Source: an uncultured Tropicimonas sp.
Lineage (GTDB): Bacteria > Pseudomonadota > Alphaproteobacteria > Rhodobacterales > Rhodobacteraceae
DNA: 64,000 nt
Direction of reading: 5' to 3'
Assembly (NCBI GenBank): GCA_947495685.1
Contig: CANLZY010000017.1
Coordinates: 1 to 64,000, forward strand
Positions 35,468 through 44,880 of this stretch are shown here, one piece after another. Within the stretch, counting starts at the first letter, position 1, and the number at the start of each line of letters is the position of its first letter. Below the pieces are notes generated by a model that was given only the letters and a program-made list of their open reading frames with translations, searched no databases and was not told the origin of the DNA. The translations under genes were made by a program, and so were the position numbers.

Positions 35468-37909
35468 TCAGCTCATGGCTGGAGGATCGAACGCGGTGAC
35501 CGAAGGCAACTCACCGGTGAACTTTTCGAGCCGCACCAGCGTCGTGTGAGCCGTCGTGGCCTGTCCGATCAGCGAACTCGGGATATCGCGGGTCAACTGG
35601 TTGGCAGAGCCGTACTTGTCCAGCGTGCCGACCTTTCCCGGTTCGGCCGGATCATACCACGACCCCTCGCACAGCCGCAGCACACCTGGCATCAGATCAT
35701 CGGTGAGCACGGCACCGGCCAACGTCTGGCCACGGTCGTTGAAGACCCGCACCACATCTCCATCTGCTATGCCGCGCGCCTTGGCGTCGGCGGTGCTGAT
35801 CTCGATCGGTTCGCGCCCCTGCACCGTGTACTTGTCGCGGACATCGGCAGAGTTCATCTGCGAATGGATCCGATACTCCGGGTGTGGGCTGACCAGGTGC
35901 AACTGGTCGGCAGCGTCGGCGCTTCCCAGCCATTCGGACGGGGCGATCCACTGGGCGTGCCCGACGATTCCCTCGTACCCAAAGTCCGCGATCGTTTTCG
36001 AGAACAACTCGATACGACCGGAGGGCGTGCCAAGCGCTTCGATGTCCGGGTCTTCGCGGAAATCGGCATGCCGCACCCTTTGGCCAGCCTTCTCGTCGAC
36101 CGGGAACTCGTGGTACGCCCCACTCTCCCAGAACTCGGCGAAGGGCGGCATGGTTTGCCCGACAGCGGCCGCCTGTTCGGCGCACGTGGCATAGAAGCTC
36201 TCGATTTCGGCCAACTGATCCTTGCGGTTGAACCCGGCACCATATCCCAGACGTTCGGCCAGATCGGCCGCGATGTCGTAGTCGTTGCGGGATTCGCCCT
36301 GCGGGTCGACCAGCTTGTGCATCGGCACGATGAACTGGCGCGAATAGTCGCCGCAGATCTCGATGTCGTCCCGCTCGAACGGGGTTGTAGCGGGCAGAAC
36401 GATGTCGGCAAACCGTGCCGTCGTTGTCCACCACGGCTCCTGGATGACGACGACCTCGGGCTTGTGCCAGGCCTCGATCAGCTTGTTGCGGTCCTGATGA
36501 TGGCTGAACGGGTTGCCACCCGCCCACATGATCATCCGGATGTCCGGATAGGTCAGTTTCTTGCCGTTGAAGTCGAGCGTTGCGCCCGGGTTCATCAGCA
36601 TGTCGGCGATGCGAGCACAGGGGATGCGCGGGGGCATGTTGTCGGGCGACGCGCCACCCGACAGGCCCGGCAGGCCACCACCCGTCGCGCGCGGCGCCGA
36701 GGTCGAGTTGTAGTGATACCCGACCGAGAAACCACCGCCCGGCAGGCCGATCTCGCCCAGCATGGCGGCCAGCGTTGCCAGCATCCAGTAGGTCTGCTCG
36801 CCGTTCTCGGTGCGTTGCAGGGCCCAGCCGCCCATCAGGAAGGTGCGCTTGGCCGCCATCTTGCGGGCCAGGTCGCGGATCGTGTCGGCCGGGATCTGAG
36901 CGATTTCGGCGGCCCAATCAGCATCCTTGGGCTGACCGTCGGCCTCGCCGGTCAGATACGGCACGAACTGGTCGAACCCAACCGTGTAATCATCGAGGAA
37001 GTCAGCGTCATGCAGCCCTTCGGTATAGAGCGTGTGGGCAAGGCCCAGCATGATGGCGGTGTCCGACTGTGGCCGCGGTGCGATCCAGTCGGCGTCGAGA
37101 TATTTGGCCGTCTTGGTCTTTTTCGGGTCGATGACAACGGTTTCGATTCCCTTGGCCTTGAAGGCCTCAAAACCTTTCAGCGCCTCGTGATCCGGCGGTG
37201 CGTATCCGATCTTGAGTGTGACCAGCGGGTCCGACCCCCAGATTACCAGCAATTCGGCGTTCTCGGACACACCCGGCCAGGCCGATTGCGGCGAATAGAC
37301 TTCGAGCCCGCCCATCACGTGGGGCATGATGCCCTGTGCCGCGCCGGTCGAGTAATCGCCCAGCGGTGACGTGAACCCGCCGTGCAGGTTCATCAGGCGC
37401 ACAAGCGACGCACGTGGGTTGTGCAGCCGGCCGGAGCTCTTCCAGCCCAGGTTGCCGACATAGAAACTGGCGGGGCCGTGGTCTGCCTTGACCCGGGTCA
37501 TCTCGCGGGCGACGAGGTCCAGCGCCTCGTCCCAACTCACGCGGACAAAGTCGCCGTTGCCCCGTTCCGAGGTGTCGCTCTCGTGGCCCTTTTCCAGGAA
37601 CCCGCGGCGCACCATCGGGTATTCGATGCGTGACTTCGAGTGCACCATGGATGGTGTCGAGGCGATCATGTCGACGTTGGGGAACGGATCCTTCTCGAAC
37701 GGCAGGGCTGAGACGAACTTGCCGTTCTCGACCTTGGCGCGCATCACGCCCCAGTGGGCGGCCGTCAGAACGCCGTCGGATGCCGACGCGCGTGCGACCC
37801 CTGCGGTGAAGGGTGTGCCAAGAGCGGCGAGCGCTGCCGCGGCGGCGGTGGACCCAAGGAACCATCGGCGGTTCAGGGTCGGTGTGATTGGTGGTTTGGC
37901 ATTGGGCAT
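35468..37909 (-). CDS. torA: Trimethylamine N-oxide reductase, molybdopterin catalytic subunit
   Basis: 813 residues. A twin-arginine signal (RRWFLG from residue 14, then an Ala-rich core to about 43) exports the folded protein with its bis-MGD cofactor to the periplasm. The molybdenum ligand is S187 in GDYSTGAA, the TorA/DMSO-reductase (DorA) type serine. It has no N-terminal Fe-S cluster Cys motif, as expected for this group. It reduces TMAO (or DMSO/biotin sulfoxide) with electrons from the quinol pool through TorC. The start has a strong GAGGAGG site. Its cytochrome partner is transcribed divergently rather than in one operon, and no torD chaperone gene is visible here. Confidence 0.9.
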   Translation of the reverse strand: MPNAKPPITPTLNRRWFLGSTAAAAALAALGTPFTAGVARASASDGVLTAAHWGVMRAKVENGKFVSALPFEKDPFPNVDMIASTPSMVHSKSRIEYPMVRRGFLEKGHESDTSERGNGDFVRVSWDEALDLVAREMTRVKADHGPASFYVGNLGWKSSGRLHNPRASLVRLMNLHGGFTSPLGDYSTGAAQGIMPHVMGGLEVYSPQSAWPGVSENAELLVIWGSDPLVTLKIGYAPPDHEALKGFEAFKAKGIETVVIDPKKTKTAKYLDADWIAPRPQSDTAIMLGLAHTLYTEGLHDADFLDDYTVGFDQFVPYLTGEADGQPKDADWAAEIAQIPADTIRDLARKMAAKRTFLMGGWALQRTENGEQTYWMLATLAAMLGEIGLPGGGFSVGYHYNSTSAPRATGGGLPGLSGGASPDNMPPRIPCARIADMLMNPGATLDFNGKKLTYPDIRMIMWAGGNPFSHHQDRNKLIEAWHKPEVVVIQEPWWTTTARFADIVLPATTPFERDDIEICGDYSRQFIVPMHKLVDPQGESRNDYDIAADLAERLGYGAGFNRKDQLAEIESFYATCAEQAAAVGQTMPPFAEFWESGAYHEFPVDEKAGQRVRHADFREDPDIEALGTPSGRIELFSKTIADFGYEGIVGHAQWIAPSEWLGSADAADQLHLVSPHPEYRIHSQMNSADVRDKYTVQGREPIEISTADAKARGIADGDVVRVFNDRGQTLAGAVLTDDLMPGVLRLCEGSWYDPAEPGKVGTLDKYGSANQLTRDIPSSLIGQATTAHTTLVRLEKFTGELPSVTAFDPPAMS

Positions 37910-38143
37910 GGGATCAGCCTCCTCATCTGTGTCACCAGTCGGGAGTCGGGCGCGGCGGGTGCGCGGATGGGCGCACGGGTCGTGTTGCCGGCATCAGGAC
38001 CGGAAGATCCTGCCCGTCAGCCTACGCTCGCAATGTGAAGCTGTCAGTCCCCGCGATCCATAAAAGGTATATATTTGGCGCGTCATTTTGACGTTTGATC
38101 CCGTACCGAGAGGGGCGTAGCGTCCGCCCAAAGGGAGAGAGAC
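37910..38143. promoter_or_regulatory. Divergent torA/torC promoter region
   Basis: 234 bases holding both promoters. An AT-rich patch at 38060-38076 (TAAAAGGTATATATTTG) could serve torC. No convincing FNR-type or TorR-type site was seen; TTGACGTTTGATCC at 38088-38101 matches only one half of an FNR box. Confidence 0.5.
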
Positions 38144-39301
38144 ATGTCCGACAGCGGTTTGCGGGCGTGGCTGACCCGACCATCATCCATGGCCTGGAGC
38201 CTGTTCGCGCTCATCTTCTTCGTCCTCGGCGTCCTGTTCTGGGGCGGCTTTCACACGGCGATGCATGTGACCGACAGCATCTCGTTCTGCACATCGTGCC
38301 ATTCGATGTCGCCGGTGTACGAAGAATACAAGGCCAGCACCCACTTCCAGAACCCGTCGGGCGTCCAGGCGATCTGCACCGATTGCCATGTGCCCAAGGA
38401 CTGGAGCTCCTACGTGGTGGCCAAGGTAAAGGCATCGCGAGATGTCTGGGCCGAGCTGCGCGGCACGATCGACACGCCGGAGAAATTCGAGGACAAGCGG
38501 CTCGAGTTGGCAGAACGGGTCTGGCACGAGCTGGAACGGACGGATTCGGCCACCTGCCGGAACTGCCACGCATTCGAGACGATGCAGGTTCCGGCCCAGG
38601 CCAAGGAGGCGCAGACTCAGCACCCCAAGGCCATGGACGGCGGCGATACCTGCATCTCCTGCCACAAGGGGCTGGTGCACAAGATGCCCGACATGGGATC
38701 GCTGGCCAAGATCGCCTTTGCCGCCCTGGAGCCGACCATCGGACAGATCCCGGCCGACGCAGACATGGTCTATCCGCTCGAAACACAGGGGTATTTCGTG
38801 GACCGTGACAGCCAGACCAAGGCGGGCAAGGTGCTGGCCGGCGCGCCGCTGGATCTGCTGGCTGTCGAGGGCGACATGGCCCGGATCAGGCTGCATGCCT
38901 GGCGGCAGGACGACATCGCGCGGGTTTCCTATGCAGACGCCGGCAAGCGCATCCTGCTGGCCTCGCTGAGCAAAGAGGCACAGGCGGTGGCCCGGGACAC
39001 CGGCGCGCCGGTGGTTCTGGAAGATACCGGTCAGACCTGGACACCGATCGAGGTTGACGGATGGATTGCGACGGCGGGGCTGACGGCCTCGAGCGAGGCG
39101 ATCTGGAACTATGCCGATGCGCTCTACACCGCCAACTGCGCCCTCTGCCATGCCGCGCCGCACCTGAACGAATATGCGGCCAACCAGTGGTCAGGCCAGT
39201 TCAAGGCAATGGTCGATTCCAGCAATCTGCTGAAGGAAGAGGGGCGTCTGGTCCTGACCTACCTGCAACTCCATGCGTCTGACATGGCCACGTCACACTG
39301 A
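38144..39301 (+). CDS. torC: Pentaheme c-type cytochrome TorC (NapC/NirT family)
   Basis: 385 residues. One N-terminal membrane anchor (residues of about 15-40, WSLFALIFFVLGVLFWGGF). Four haem-binding CxxCH motifs in the NapC-like domain (CTSCH, CTDCH, CRNCH, CISCH), and a fifth (CALCH) in the C-terminal TorC extension. It takes electrons from quinol and passes them to periplasmic TorA. The C-terminal haem domain is what distinguishes TorC from NapC. A ribosome binding site AAAGGGAGAG precedes the start. Confidence 0.93.
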   Translation: MSDSGLRAWLTRPSSMAWSLFALIFFVLGVLFWGGFHTAMHVTDSISFCTSCHSMSPVYEEYKASTHFQNPSGVQAICTDCHVPKDWSSYVVAKVKASRDVWAELRGTIDTPEKFEDKRLELAERVWHELERTDSATCRNCHAFETMQVPAQAKEAQTQHPKAMDGGDTCISCHKGLVHKMPDMGSLAKIAFAALEPTIGQIPADADMVYPLETQGYFVDRDSQTKAGKVLAGAPLDLLAVEGDMARIRLHAWRQDDIARVSYADAGKRILLASLSKEAQAVARDTGAPVVLEDTGQTWTPIEVDGWIATAGLTASSEAIWNYADALYTANCALCHAAPHLNEYAANQWSGQFKAMVDSSNLLKEEGRLVLTYLQLHASDMATSH

Positions 39302-39416
39302 CGCCGATCCAACCCGACCGCCGTTCCATGCCCACGGGGGGCAGGTGCGTAATGCACACTTGCATGAAGAGGGGAGCGCGCTAAGGATGACGGGCGGAGC
39401 AATTACGGGACGCTGA

Positions 39417-41195
39417 ATGGAACTTCTGAGTCTGGGGCCGAGCGGAGAAGCCGTTCTGGCGCTTGTCATCGTACTGGTGATGTTCGTCCTGTTCTCGCGC
39501 GAGCTCTTCCCCGCCGAGGTTGTGGCGATGCTGGGGGCGGCAGTGATGCTGGCCACAGGCATCCTGCCCTACGACTCCGCGCTGGAGGTCCTGTCGAACC
39601 CCGCCCCATGGACCATCGCGATGATGTTCCTTGTCATGGGGGCGCTGGTGCGAACCGGGGCGCTGGACTGGTTTACACAGATCGCGCAGCGACAGGCCGA
39701 ACAGAATCCGAAGCTCGCCATCGGCACGCTCATTGGCTTTGTCGTCGTGGCTTCGGCGGTTGTGTCGAACACGCCGGTCGTGGTGGTCATGATCCCGGTG
39801 GTGGTGCAGATTTCGCGCACTCTGAAACGACCGGCGTCCAAGATGCTGATCCCGCTGTCCTACGCGGCGATCCTGGGGGGCACGCTGACGCTGATCGGCA
39901 CTTCGACCAACCTGTTGGTGGACGGTGTGGCGCGCGCCAACGGGTTGGAAGCCTTCGGCATCTTCGAGGTGACGCCGCTGGCGATTGTCCTTGTGGCCTG
40001 GGGGATGCTGTACCTGCGTTTCATCGCACCGCGCCTGCTGCCGGCACGGGAAAGCATGGCGAACCTGCTGTCCGACAAGCAGGCGATGAAGTTCTTCACC
40101 GAACTCGCGGTGCCCGAAGAGAGCAACCTGATTGGCCAACAGGTAATGGAAGTGGATCTGTTCAAGCGCGAGGGCGTCCGGCTGATCGACGTGCTGCGCG
40201 GCGATGCCTCGCTCCGCCGCGATATGAAAACCGTCGTCCTCGAACAAGGTGACAGGGTCATACTGCGGACCCGGATGGCCGAATTGCTGAGCCTGCAGGA
40301 AAACAAGCAGCTTCGGTCGGTGGACAAGCTGAGCTCGGTCCGGACCGAAACCGTCGAGGTATTGATATCGCCTGGTGCCCGGATGATCGGGCGCACCCTG
40401 GGCCAGTTGCGCCTGCGCCGCCGGTACGGGGTCTATACCCTCGCCGTACATCGCCGAAATCAGAACATCGGCCGACAGTTGGATGACCTTGTGGTGCGAG
40501 TCGGCGACACGTTGTTGCTGGAAGGCGCGCCCGAGGACATCCATCGCCTTGCCGCCGACATGGGGCTTGTCGATATCACCAAGCCGTCGGCGCGGGCCTT
40601 TCGGCGCGACCGGGCACCGGTCGCAATCGTGGCGCTTCTGGGGATTGTCGTTCTGGCGGCAGTCGGTGTCGCGCCGATCCTGCTGTTGTCTTTCATGGCG
40701 GTCGCAGTGGTGCTCGTGACCCGCTGCATCGACGCCGACGAGGCGTTTTCGTTCGTCGAGGGACGCCTGCTGGCGCTGATCTTTGCGATGCTGGCGATCG
40801 GGGCGTCGCTGGAGGCCTCTGGTGCCATCGAACTGATCGTGAACGCCGTGTCGCCGGGCATGGCGGTACTGCCCCCGTTCCTTGTTATCTGGGCGATGTA
40901 CCTTTTGACCTCGGTGTTGACGGAAATGGTGTCGAACAACGCTGTTGCGGTGGTGGTGACGCCGATCGCCATCGGCCTGGCCACCGCGTTGGGATACGAT
41001 CCGCGCCCATTCGTCATTGCCGTGATGGTTGCGGCCTCGGCCAGCTTTGCCACGCCCATCGGGTACCAGACCAACATGATGGTCTATGGCCCCGGCGGCT
41101 ACCGATTCTCGGACTTCCTGAAAGTCGGCATTCCACTAAATATATCAATTGGCGTAGTTGCGTCGATCCTGATCCCGTTTCTGTGGCCACTGTAA
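39417..41195 (+). CDS. SLC13/CitMHS-type permease with two TrkA-C domains
   Basis: 592 residues. About ten to twelve membrane helices in two halves, split by a cytoplasmic insert at residues of about 205-375 holding two TrkA-C (RCK-C) modules (LIGQQVMEVDLFKREGVRLIDVLRG; IGRTLGQLRLRRRYGVYTLAVHRR). Family-typical helices include VASAVVSNTPVVVVMIPVV and LTEMVSNNAVAVVVTPIAIGLA, matching the SNT-type substrate motifs. Members carry sulfate, dicarboxylates or other anions with Na+. It lies 115 bases after torC but need not be linked to it. Substrate unknown. Confidence 0.85.
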   Translation: MELLSLGPSGEAVLALVIVLVMFVLFSRELFPAEVVAMLGAAVMLATGILPYDSALEVLSNPAPWTIAMMFLVMGALVRTGALDWFTQIAQRQAEQNPKLAIGTLIGFVVVASAVVSNTPVVVVMIPVVVQISRTLKRPASKMLIPLSYAAILGGTLTLIGTSTNLLVDGVARANGLEAFGIFEVTPLAIVLVAWGMLYLRFIAPRLLPARESMANLLSDKQAMKFFTELAVPEESNLIGQQVMEVDLFKREGVRLIDVLRGDASLRRDMKTVVLEQGDRVILRTRMAELLSLQENKQLRSVDKLSSVRTETVEVLISPGARMIGRTLGQLRLRRRYGVYTLAVHRRNQNIGRQLDDLVVRVGDTLLLEGAPEDIHRLAADMGLVDITKPSARAFRRDRAPVAIVALLGIVVLAAVGVAPILLLSFMAVAVVLVTRCIDADEAFSFVEGRLLALIFAMLAIGASLEASGAIELIVNAVSPGMAVLPPFLVIWAMYLLTSVLTEMVSNNAVAVVVTPIAIGLATALGYDPRPFVIAVMVAASASFATPIGYQTNMMVYGPGGYRFSDFLKVGIPLNISIGVVASILIPFLWPL

Positions 41196-41285
41196 AAAGT
41201 CCAGCCCCAATTTTGCCAGATTTGCCCCAAAAATGACTTAACTCTCAAAGCCGCCCTCACTAGAACAGACCATGTATCAGTAACC

Positions 41286-42002
41286 ATGGTAAGTGAGGAT
41301 AATTCCTTGAAGGTATGTCTAGTTGCGGCTGCGGCCGCTTTTTCTGTGTGTTCGGTCGGTGTGGCTTCGGCGGCCACCATGACCATTGATGATTTCACTG
41401 ACGCCCAAAACGTTGCGGCCATGGCGCTGTCTCCGTCCTTCCCGTCGTCGAGCGAAGTGTTGGGTGCCGGAATTCTTGGCGGGGCGCGCGATCTGAGCGT
41501 CACCACGTCCGCGACCGGTCCTCTTCAGACCCAGGGTAGCGTTGCTGCGGGCACGCTTGGCTTCTCGAACACCGTTGGTGTTTCCGGCAGCCTGACTGCA
41601 ACCTGGGACGGTACCGGCACCCCCGGCAGCGGCCTCGGCTATGACTTCACGGGCGGCGGCCTGTTTTCCAGCGTTGTTGTCGACCTGCTGTCCTCGGACA
41701 CCGGCCTGTCGATGTCGCTGATCGTTGATGGCGACACGGTAACCAAGGTGTTCGCGACGGGTGTTGCGTCTGTATCCACGCAGATGTTCGACTTCTCCGA
41801 GTTTGCCTCCGCGGACTTCAGCAATGTCAATAGCCTGAGCCTGTTCCTGACCGGCCCGGAAGATCTTGATGCGAGCATCAGCCTCGTCGGTCTGTACGGT
41901 GCGGACACCACTGCGGTTCCGCTGCCGGCTGCCGGCCTGCCGCTTCTGGCCGGTATCGCGGCTCTTGGTGCCATCGGCCGTCGCCGTCGTCGCGCAGCCT
42001 GA
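41286..42002 (+). CDS. VPLPA-CTERM sorting domain protein
   Basis: 238 residues. An N-terminal Sec signal (LKVCLVAAAAAFSVCSVGVASAA) and a complete C-terminal sorting signal: VPLPAAGLPLLAG, hydrophobic helix, then RRRRRAA. The middle is a beta-rich, Thr/Ser/Gly-rich secreted domain without a recognised fold (TIDDFTDAQNVAAM). A processing exosortase of the Rhodobacterales type would remove the tail; none is in this window. A terminator follows. Likely secreted or surface-bound, function unknown. Confidence 0.88.
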   Translation: MVSEDNSLKVCLVAAAAAFSVCSVGVASAATMTIDDFTDAQNVAAMALSPSFPSSSEVLGAGILGGARDLSVTTSATGPLQTQGSVAAGTLGFSNTVGVSGSLTATWDGTGTPGSGLGYDFTGGGLFSSVVVDLLSSDTGLSMSLIVDGDTVTKVFATGVASVSTQMFDFSEFASADFSNVNSLSLFLTGPEDLDASISLVGLYGADTTAVPLPAAGLPLLAGIAALGAIGRRRRRAA

Positions 42003-42038
42003 GACGACGTTCCGTCTGTGTCTGAAGATTTGAGGAGG

Positions 42039-42056
42039 CGCCGGGGAAACCCGGCG
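42039..42056 (+). terminator. Terminator of the VPLPA-CTERM gene
   Basis: CGCCGGG-GAAA-CCCGGCG, a seven-base stem with a GNRA tetraloop, followed by TCTTCTTCC. It lies 36 bases after the stop codon. Confidence 0.8.
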
Positions 42057-42316
42057 TCTTCTTCCGTTTGCGCAGCGCGGTCTTCGTGCGCGACACGCCC
42101 CGGCCCCCGCCCCAGTGGCCACGACGCCTGTGCCTGGCTGCTGACGGGGCTTGTCGGGCTGGCGTGTCCACCTTCGAGCTATCGATACGCGCGATCTCCA
42201 TCAATCCGGTGTTTTCCGGGCGCCAATCCAGGGGATGGGATTGCCCCGCACCGGTGCTTTGCGATAAGGAACGCCGCAACCCTGATCCATTGTCACGACC
42301 CGAACGGAGAAGACCC

Positions 42317-43057
42317 ATGGCCGGCCATTCAAAATGGGCGAATATCCAGCACCGCAAGGGGCGCCAGGATGCCGCCCGCTCGAAACTGTTTTCCAAGCTG
42401 TCGAAGGAGATCACCGTCGCCGCCAAGATGGGCGACCCGGATCCCGACAAGAACCCGCGCCTGCGGATGGCGGTGAAGGAAGCCAAGTCGAACTCCGTCC
42501 CCAAAGACGTTATCGACCGCGCGATCAAGAAATCGCAGGCCGGTGAGGGCGACGAATACGAAGAGATCCGCTACGAGGGCTATGGCCCCGGTGGCGTGGC
42601 CGTCATTGTCGAGGCGATGACCGACAACCGCAACCGCACCGCCTCCAACGTCCGGTCGACCTTTGCCAAGAACGGTGGCAACCTGGGTGAAACCGGATCG
42701 GTCGGCTTCATGTTCGACCGCAAGGGCGAGATCACCTATCCCGCGTCCGTCGGCGACGAAGACAGCGTGATGGAAGCCGCGATCGAGGCCGGTGCCGAAG
42801 ATGTGGAAACGGACGAGGACGAGCACATCATCTATTGCGCTGACACCGACCTGAACGAGGTGGCGACCAATCTGGAAGCAAGCCTGGGCGAATCCGAGCA
42901 CACCAAGCTGGTCTGGAAGCCCACCACCACGACCGAGTTGGACCTGGACGGCGTGCAGAAGCTGATGCGCCTGATCGAGATCCTTGAGGATGATGACGAC
43001 GTGCAGCGCGTCACCGCCAACCTGGAACTCTCGGATGAGGTTGCAGCGCAGCTCTGA
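42317..43057 (+). CDS. yebC: YebC/PmpR-family protein
   Basis: 246 residues from the ATG at 42317, chosen because the family begins [15 protein letters not shown] and GGAGA lies upstream; the frame is open further left but is not conserved-looking. Three-domain YebC fold with an acidic C-terminus ([12 protein letters not shown]). Long annotated as a DNA-binding transcriptional regulator; recent work on the family links members to translation of proline-rich stretches. Terminator at 43109-43142. Confidence 0.95.
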   Translation: MAGHSKWANIQHRKGRQDAARSKLFSKLSKEITVAAKMGDPDPDKNPRLRMAVKEAKSNSVPKDVIDRAIKKSQAGEGDEYEEIRYEGYGPGGVAVIVEAMTDNRNRTASNVRSTFAKNGGNLGETGSVGFMFDRKGEITYPASVGDEDSVMEAAIEAGAEDVETDEDEHIIYCADTDLNEVATNLEASLGESEHTKLVWKPTTTTELDLDGVQKLMRLIEILEDDDDVQRVTANLELSDEVAAQL

Positions 43058-43108
43058 TGTTGCCTGCGGGCACTGCGACCGGTGGCGTTGCCGTGCGAGA
43101 AAGGATCG

Positions 43109-43142
43109 AACCGCCCGGGATCTCGTCAGTTTCCGGGCGGTT
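43109..43142 (+). terminator. Terminator of yebC
   Basis: AACCGCCCGG and CCGGGCGGTT form a ten-base stem over a 14-base loop, ending in a T run (GGTTTTGCGTTT). Confidence 0.82.
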
Positions 43143-43276
43143 TTGCGTTTGTCGGGCTGTTAATGGACTGACGCGCCAGCGTCGGCAGGGGCGGTAGGGT
43201 CATTCCACTCCGGCACCGGGATGGTGAAGTCGCCAACCACGCACCCGTCCGGCAGGGCAGTGAACAGGAGCCCGGC

Positions 43277-43882
43277 ATGGGATACGAGGCCTTCATCCAG
43301 GGGTTCCTGGTCAGTTTCAGCCTGATCCTCGCGATCGGGGCACAGAACGCGTTCGTGTTGCGGCAGGGATTGCGGCGCGAACACGTGTTGCCGGTCGTGC
43401 TGGCCTGTGCGTTGTCCGATGCCCTGCTGATCACCATCGGTGTCTTTGCCTTTACCTCGGTGTCCAAGATGGTGCCGGGGCTTGTGCCGGTCATGCGGTG
43501 GGGCGGCGCGGCGTTCCTTCTGGTCTATGGCGCGATGAATTTCCGCTCTGCCTGGCGCGGAGGTGAAGTGCTGGAGGTCGGCAACGGAGAGACCCGCAGC
43601 CTTGCGTCCGTGCTGGCGACCTGCCTCGCGCTGACCTGGCTGAACCCGCATGTCTATCTGGACACGCTGGTGTTGATCGGGTCGATCTCGGCCGGGTTTC
43701 CGGGGCAGGAAAACGCCTTCGCCATCGGTGCGATCCTTGCGTCCCTGTCCTTCTTCTTCGCGCTTGGCTATGGCGCCCGACTGCTGCAACCGCTGTTTGC
43801 GCGTCCTGCCAGTTGGCGGGTTCTGGATGGTCTGATCGGTTGCGTCATGTGGGCCATCGCCGCCGGGCTGGTTCTTGGCTGA
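43277..43882 (+). CDS. LysE/ArgO-family amino acid exporter
   Basis: 201 residues with six hydrophobic segments. Family marks: FSLILAIGAQNAFVLRQGLRREH near the N-terminus (the GAQNAF motif) and ALTWLNPHVYLDTLVLIGS in the middle. It exports basic amino acids (arginine or lysine) from the cytoplasm. No regulator is adjacent. An EamA permease gene follows about 100 bases downstream on the same strand. Confidence 0.9.
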   Translation: MGYEAFIQGFLVSFSLILAIGAQNAFVLRQGLRREHVLPVVLACALSDALLITIGVFAFTSVSKMVPGLVPVMRWGGAAFLLVYGAMNFRSAWRGGEVLEVGNGETRSLASVLATCLALTWLNPHVYLDTLVLIGSISAGFPGQENAFAIGAILASLSFFFALGYGARLLQPLFARPASWRVLDGLIGCVMWAIAAGLVLG

Positions 43883-43980
43883 GCGGCGCTGGCCGTCGCT
43901 CGGGAGGCTGTGGCACGAAAAGCGCTTCCGTTGCGCTTCTTTCATTGTGGTCGGCCCGACAATCGGATCAGGTCGCAGCC

Positions 43981-44880
43981 ATGTCCCAGACCAACGCATA
44001 TCGCCCGCTGATCGGCATCTTCTGGATGGTCGTCACCGGTATGTGCTTCATCGGGGTGCAGGCGCTGGTCAAGGTTCTGGGCGGTCGGTTGCCGCCAGCG
44101 GAATCGGCCTTTCTGCGCTACCTGCTGGGGCTTGTCTTCCTGATCCCGATGTGGCCGGGCCTGCGTCGGACGCACCTGTCTCGCCGGGCGTTGGCTCTGT
44201 TCTCGTTGCGCGGGGCGGTCCAGGCCTGTGGCGTCATCCTGTGGTTCTTTGCCATGACCCGCATCTCCATCGCCGAGGTAACGGCGATGAACTACATGTC
44301 GCCGATCTATATCACGCTGGGGGCGGCTGTCTTTCTGGGCGAACGGCTTGCAATGCGGCGACTGGCGGCGATTGCCGTTGCCCTGCTTGGGGCGCTGATC
44401 ATCCTGCGCCCGGGGTTCCGGGTGCTGGACCCGGGCCATTTCGCCATGATCGTCACGGCGTTCTGCTTTGCCGCGTCGTACCTGATTGCCAAGCGCATGT
44501 CCGGCGAAGTGCCACCCTCGGTGGTGGTGGGGATGCTTTCGATCACCGTGACGTTGTTCATGGCGCCCTTTGCGCTTGCGGTCTGGGTGCCGCCAACCCC
44601 GTCGGAGCTGGGCCTGCTGATGGTCGTCGCGTTCTTTGCGACGTCCGGACACTATGCGATGACCCTGGCGTTTCAGGCGGCCCCGATGGCGGTGACACAG
44701 CCAGTGACGTTCCTGCAACTGGTGTGGGCAGGGCTGTTGGGGGCCCTGGTCTTTGGCGAGCCGGTCGACGGCTGGGTCATGTTGGGGGGCGGGTTGATCC
44801 TTGGAGCGGTCAGCTTCATCGCCTGGCGCGAAACCCGGATCAAGGTCGAGCGGTCAGAGCCAACCCTTCAGAACGGATGA
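43981..44880 (+). CDS. EamA/DMT-superfamily permease
   Basis: 299 residues from the ATG at 43981 (MSQTNAYRPLIG). Ten membrane helices as two EamA halves (residues of about 10-145 and 155-290). RNA-independent features include the glutamate-containing helix IAEVTAMNYMSPIYITLGAAVFLGE. DMT proteins export or import amino acids, nucleosides or SAM; the substrate here is not evident. Its last 13 bases overlap the end of the convergent SDR gene. Confidence 0.87.
   Translation: MSQTNAYRPLIGIFWMVVTGMCFIGVQALVKVLGGRLPPAESAFLRYLLGLVFLIPMWPGLRRTHLSRRALALFSLRGAVQACGVILWFFAMTRISIAEVTAMNYMSPIYITLGAAVFLGERLAMRRLAAIAVALLGALIILRPGFRVLDPGHFAMIVTAFCFAASYLIAKRMSGEVPPSVVVGMLSITVTLFMAPFALAVWVPPTPSELGLLMVVAFFATSGHYAMTLAFQAAPMAVTQPVTFLQLVWAGLLGALVFGEPVDGWVMLGGGLILGAVSFIAWRETRIKVERSEPTLQNG

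Noticed and set aside
35546-37369. 607-residue plus-strand frame antisense to torA
   Set aside because: Shadow of torA, which has a Tat signal and an intact molybdenum site.
38088-38101. Possible FNR box in the torA/torC spacer
   Set aside because: Only one half (TTGAC) fits; the other half (GATCC) does not match the expected inverted half-site.
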